Below, piece after piece: positions 6,061 through 6,061 of a stretch of DNA of 6,061 nucleotides (within the stretch, counting starts at the first letter, position 1; the number at the start of each line of letters is the position of its first letter). The notes under the pieces are model-generated. The model did not search any database. It saw only the letters and a program-made list of their open reading frames with translations, and was not told where the DNA came from. This DNA is from Acidimicrobiaceae bacterium (GTDB lineage: Bacteria; Actinomycetota; Acidimicrobiia; Acidimicrobiales; Acidimicrobiaceae): positions 1 through 6,061 of the forward strand of contig JABEUP010000167.1 of NCBI GenBank assembly GCA_013044365.1, given 5' to 3'. A program made the translations under genes and the position numbers.

Positions 6061-6061
6061 C

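Overview
This is a plus-strand bacterial catabolic segment of seven protein genes and one tRNA gene, with almost no non-coding DNA (intergenic gaps of 19-84 bases). The central theme is aerobic benzoate degradation by the benzoyl-CoA epoxidation ('box') pathway. Base composition looks close to 50% G+C by eye. Starts are often TTG or GTG, and the tRNA-Pro gene does not encode its 3' CCA. The missing CCA and frequent TTG starts argue against an enteric-like gammaproteobacterium. They would fit several other lineages (for example some Alphaproteobacteria, Actinomycetota or Chloroflexota). I cannot place the organism more precisely from this window.

Layout: (1) positions 2-598, the C-terminal ~198 residues of BoxB, the oxygenase subunit of benzoyl-CoA 2,3-epoxidase, cut by the left window edge; (2) 636-2189, a benzoate-CoA ligase; (3) 2182-3060, an NAD-dependent 3-hydroxyacyl-CoA dehydrogenase that overlaps the ligase stop by 8 bases; (4) 3122-3937, an alpha/beta hydrolase of unknown substrate; (5) 3957-4706, an enoyl-CoA hydratase/isomerase; (6) 4791-5258, a small SnoaL/NTF2-like protein; (7) 5340-5939, a DedA-family membrane protein; (8) 5983-6056, tRNA-Pro(UGG).

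Genes 1-5 make a coherent pathway unit. The ligase converts benzoate to benzoyl-CoA and BoxB (with a reductase such as BoxA, not in this window) epoxidises the ring. After ring opening by BoxC and aldehyde oxidation by BoxD (both expected outside the window), the crotonase and the dehydrogenase would take dehydroadipyl-CoA to 3-oxoadipyl-CoA. The final thiolase is not here. The hydrolase sits inside this run and may remove a side product or a lactone, but its function is unproven. Genes 6-7 and the tRNA look like unrelated neighbours.

I see no mobile element, CRISPR array, toxin-antitoxin pair, defence gene or convincing intrinsic terminator. The window looks like an ordinary though informative catabolic operon rather than a new system. 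The most useful leads are the uncharacterised hydrolase, the question of which enzyme isomerises 3,4-dehydroadipyl-CoA, and two genes with uncertain starts (4 and 6).
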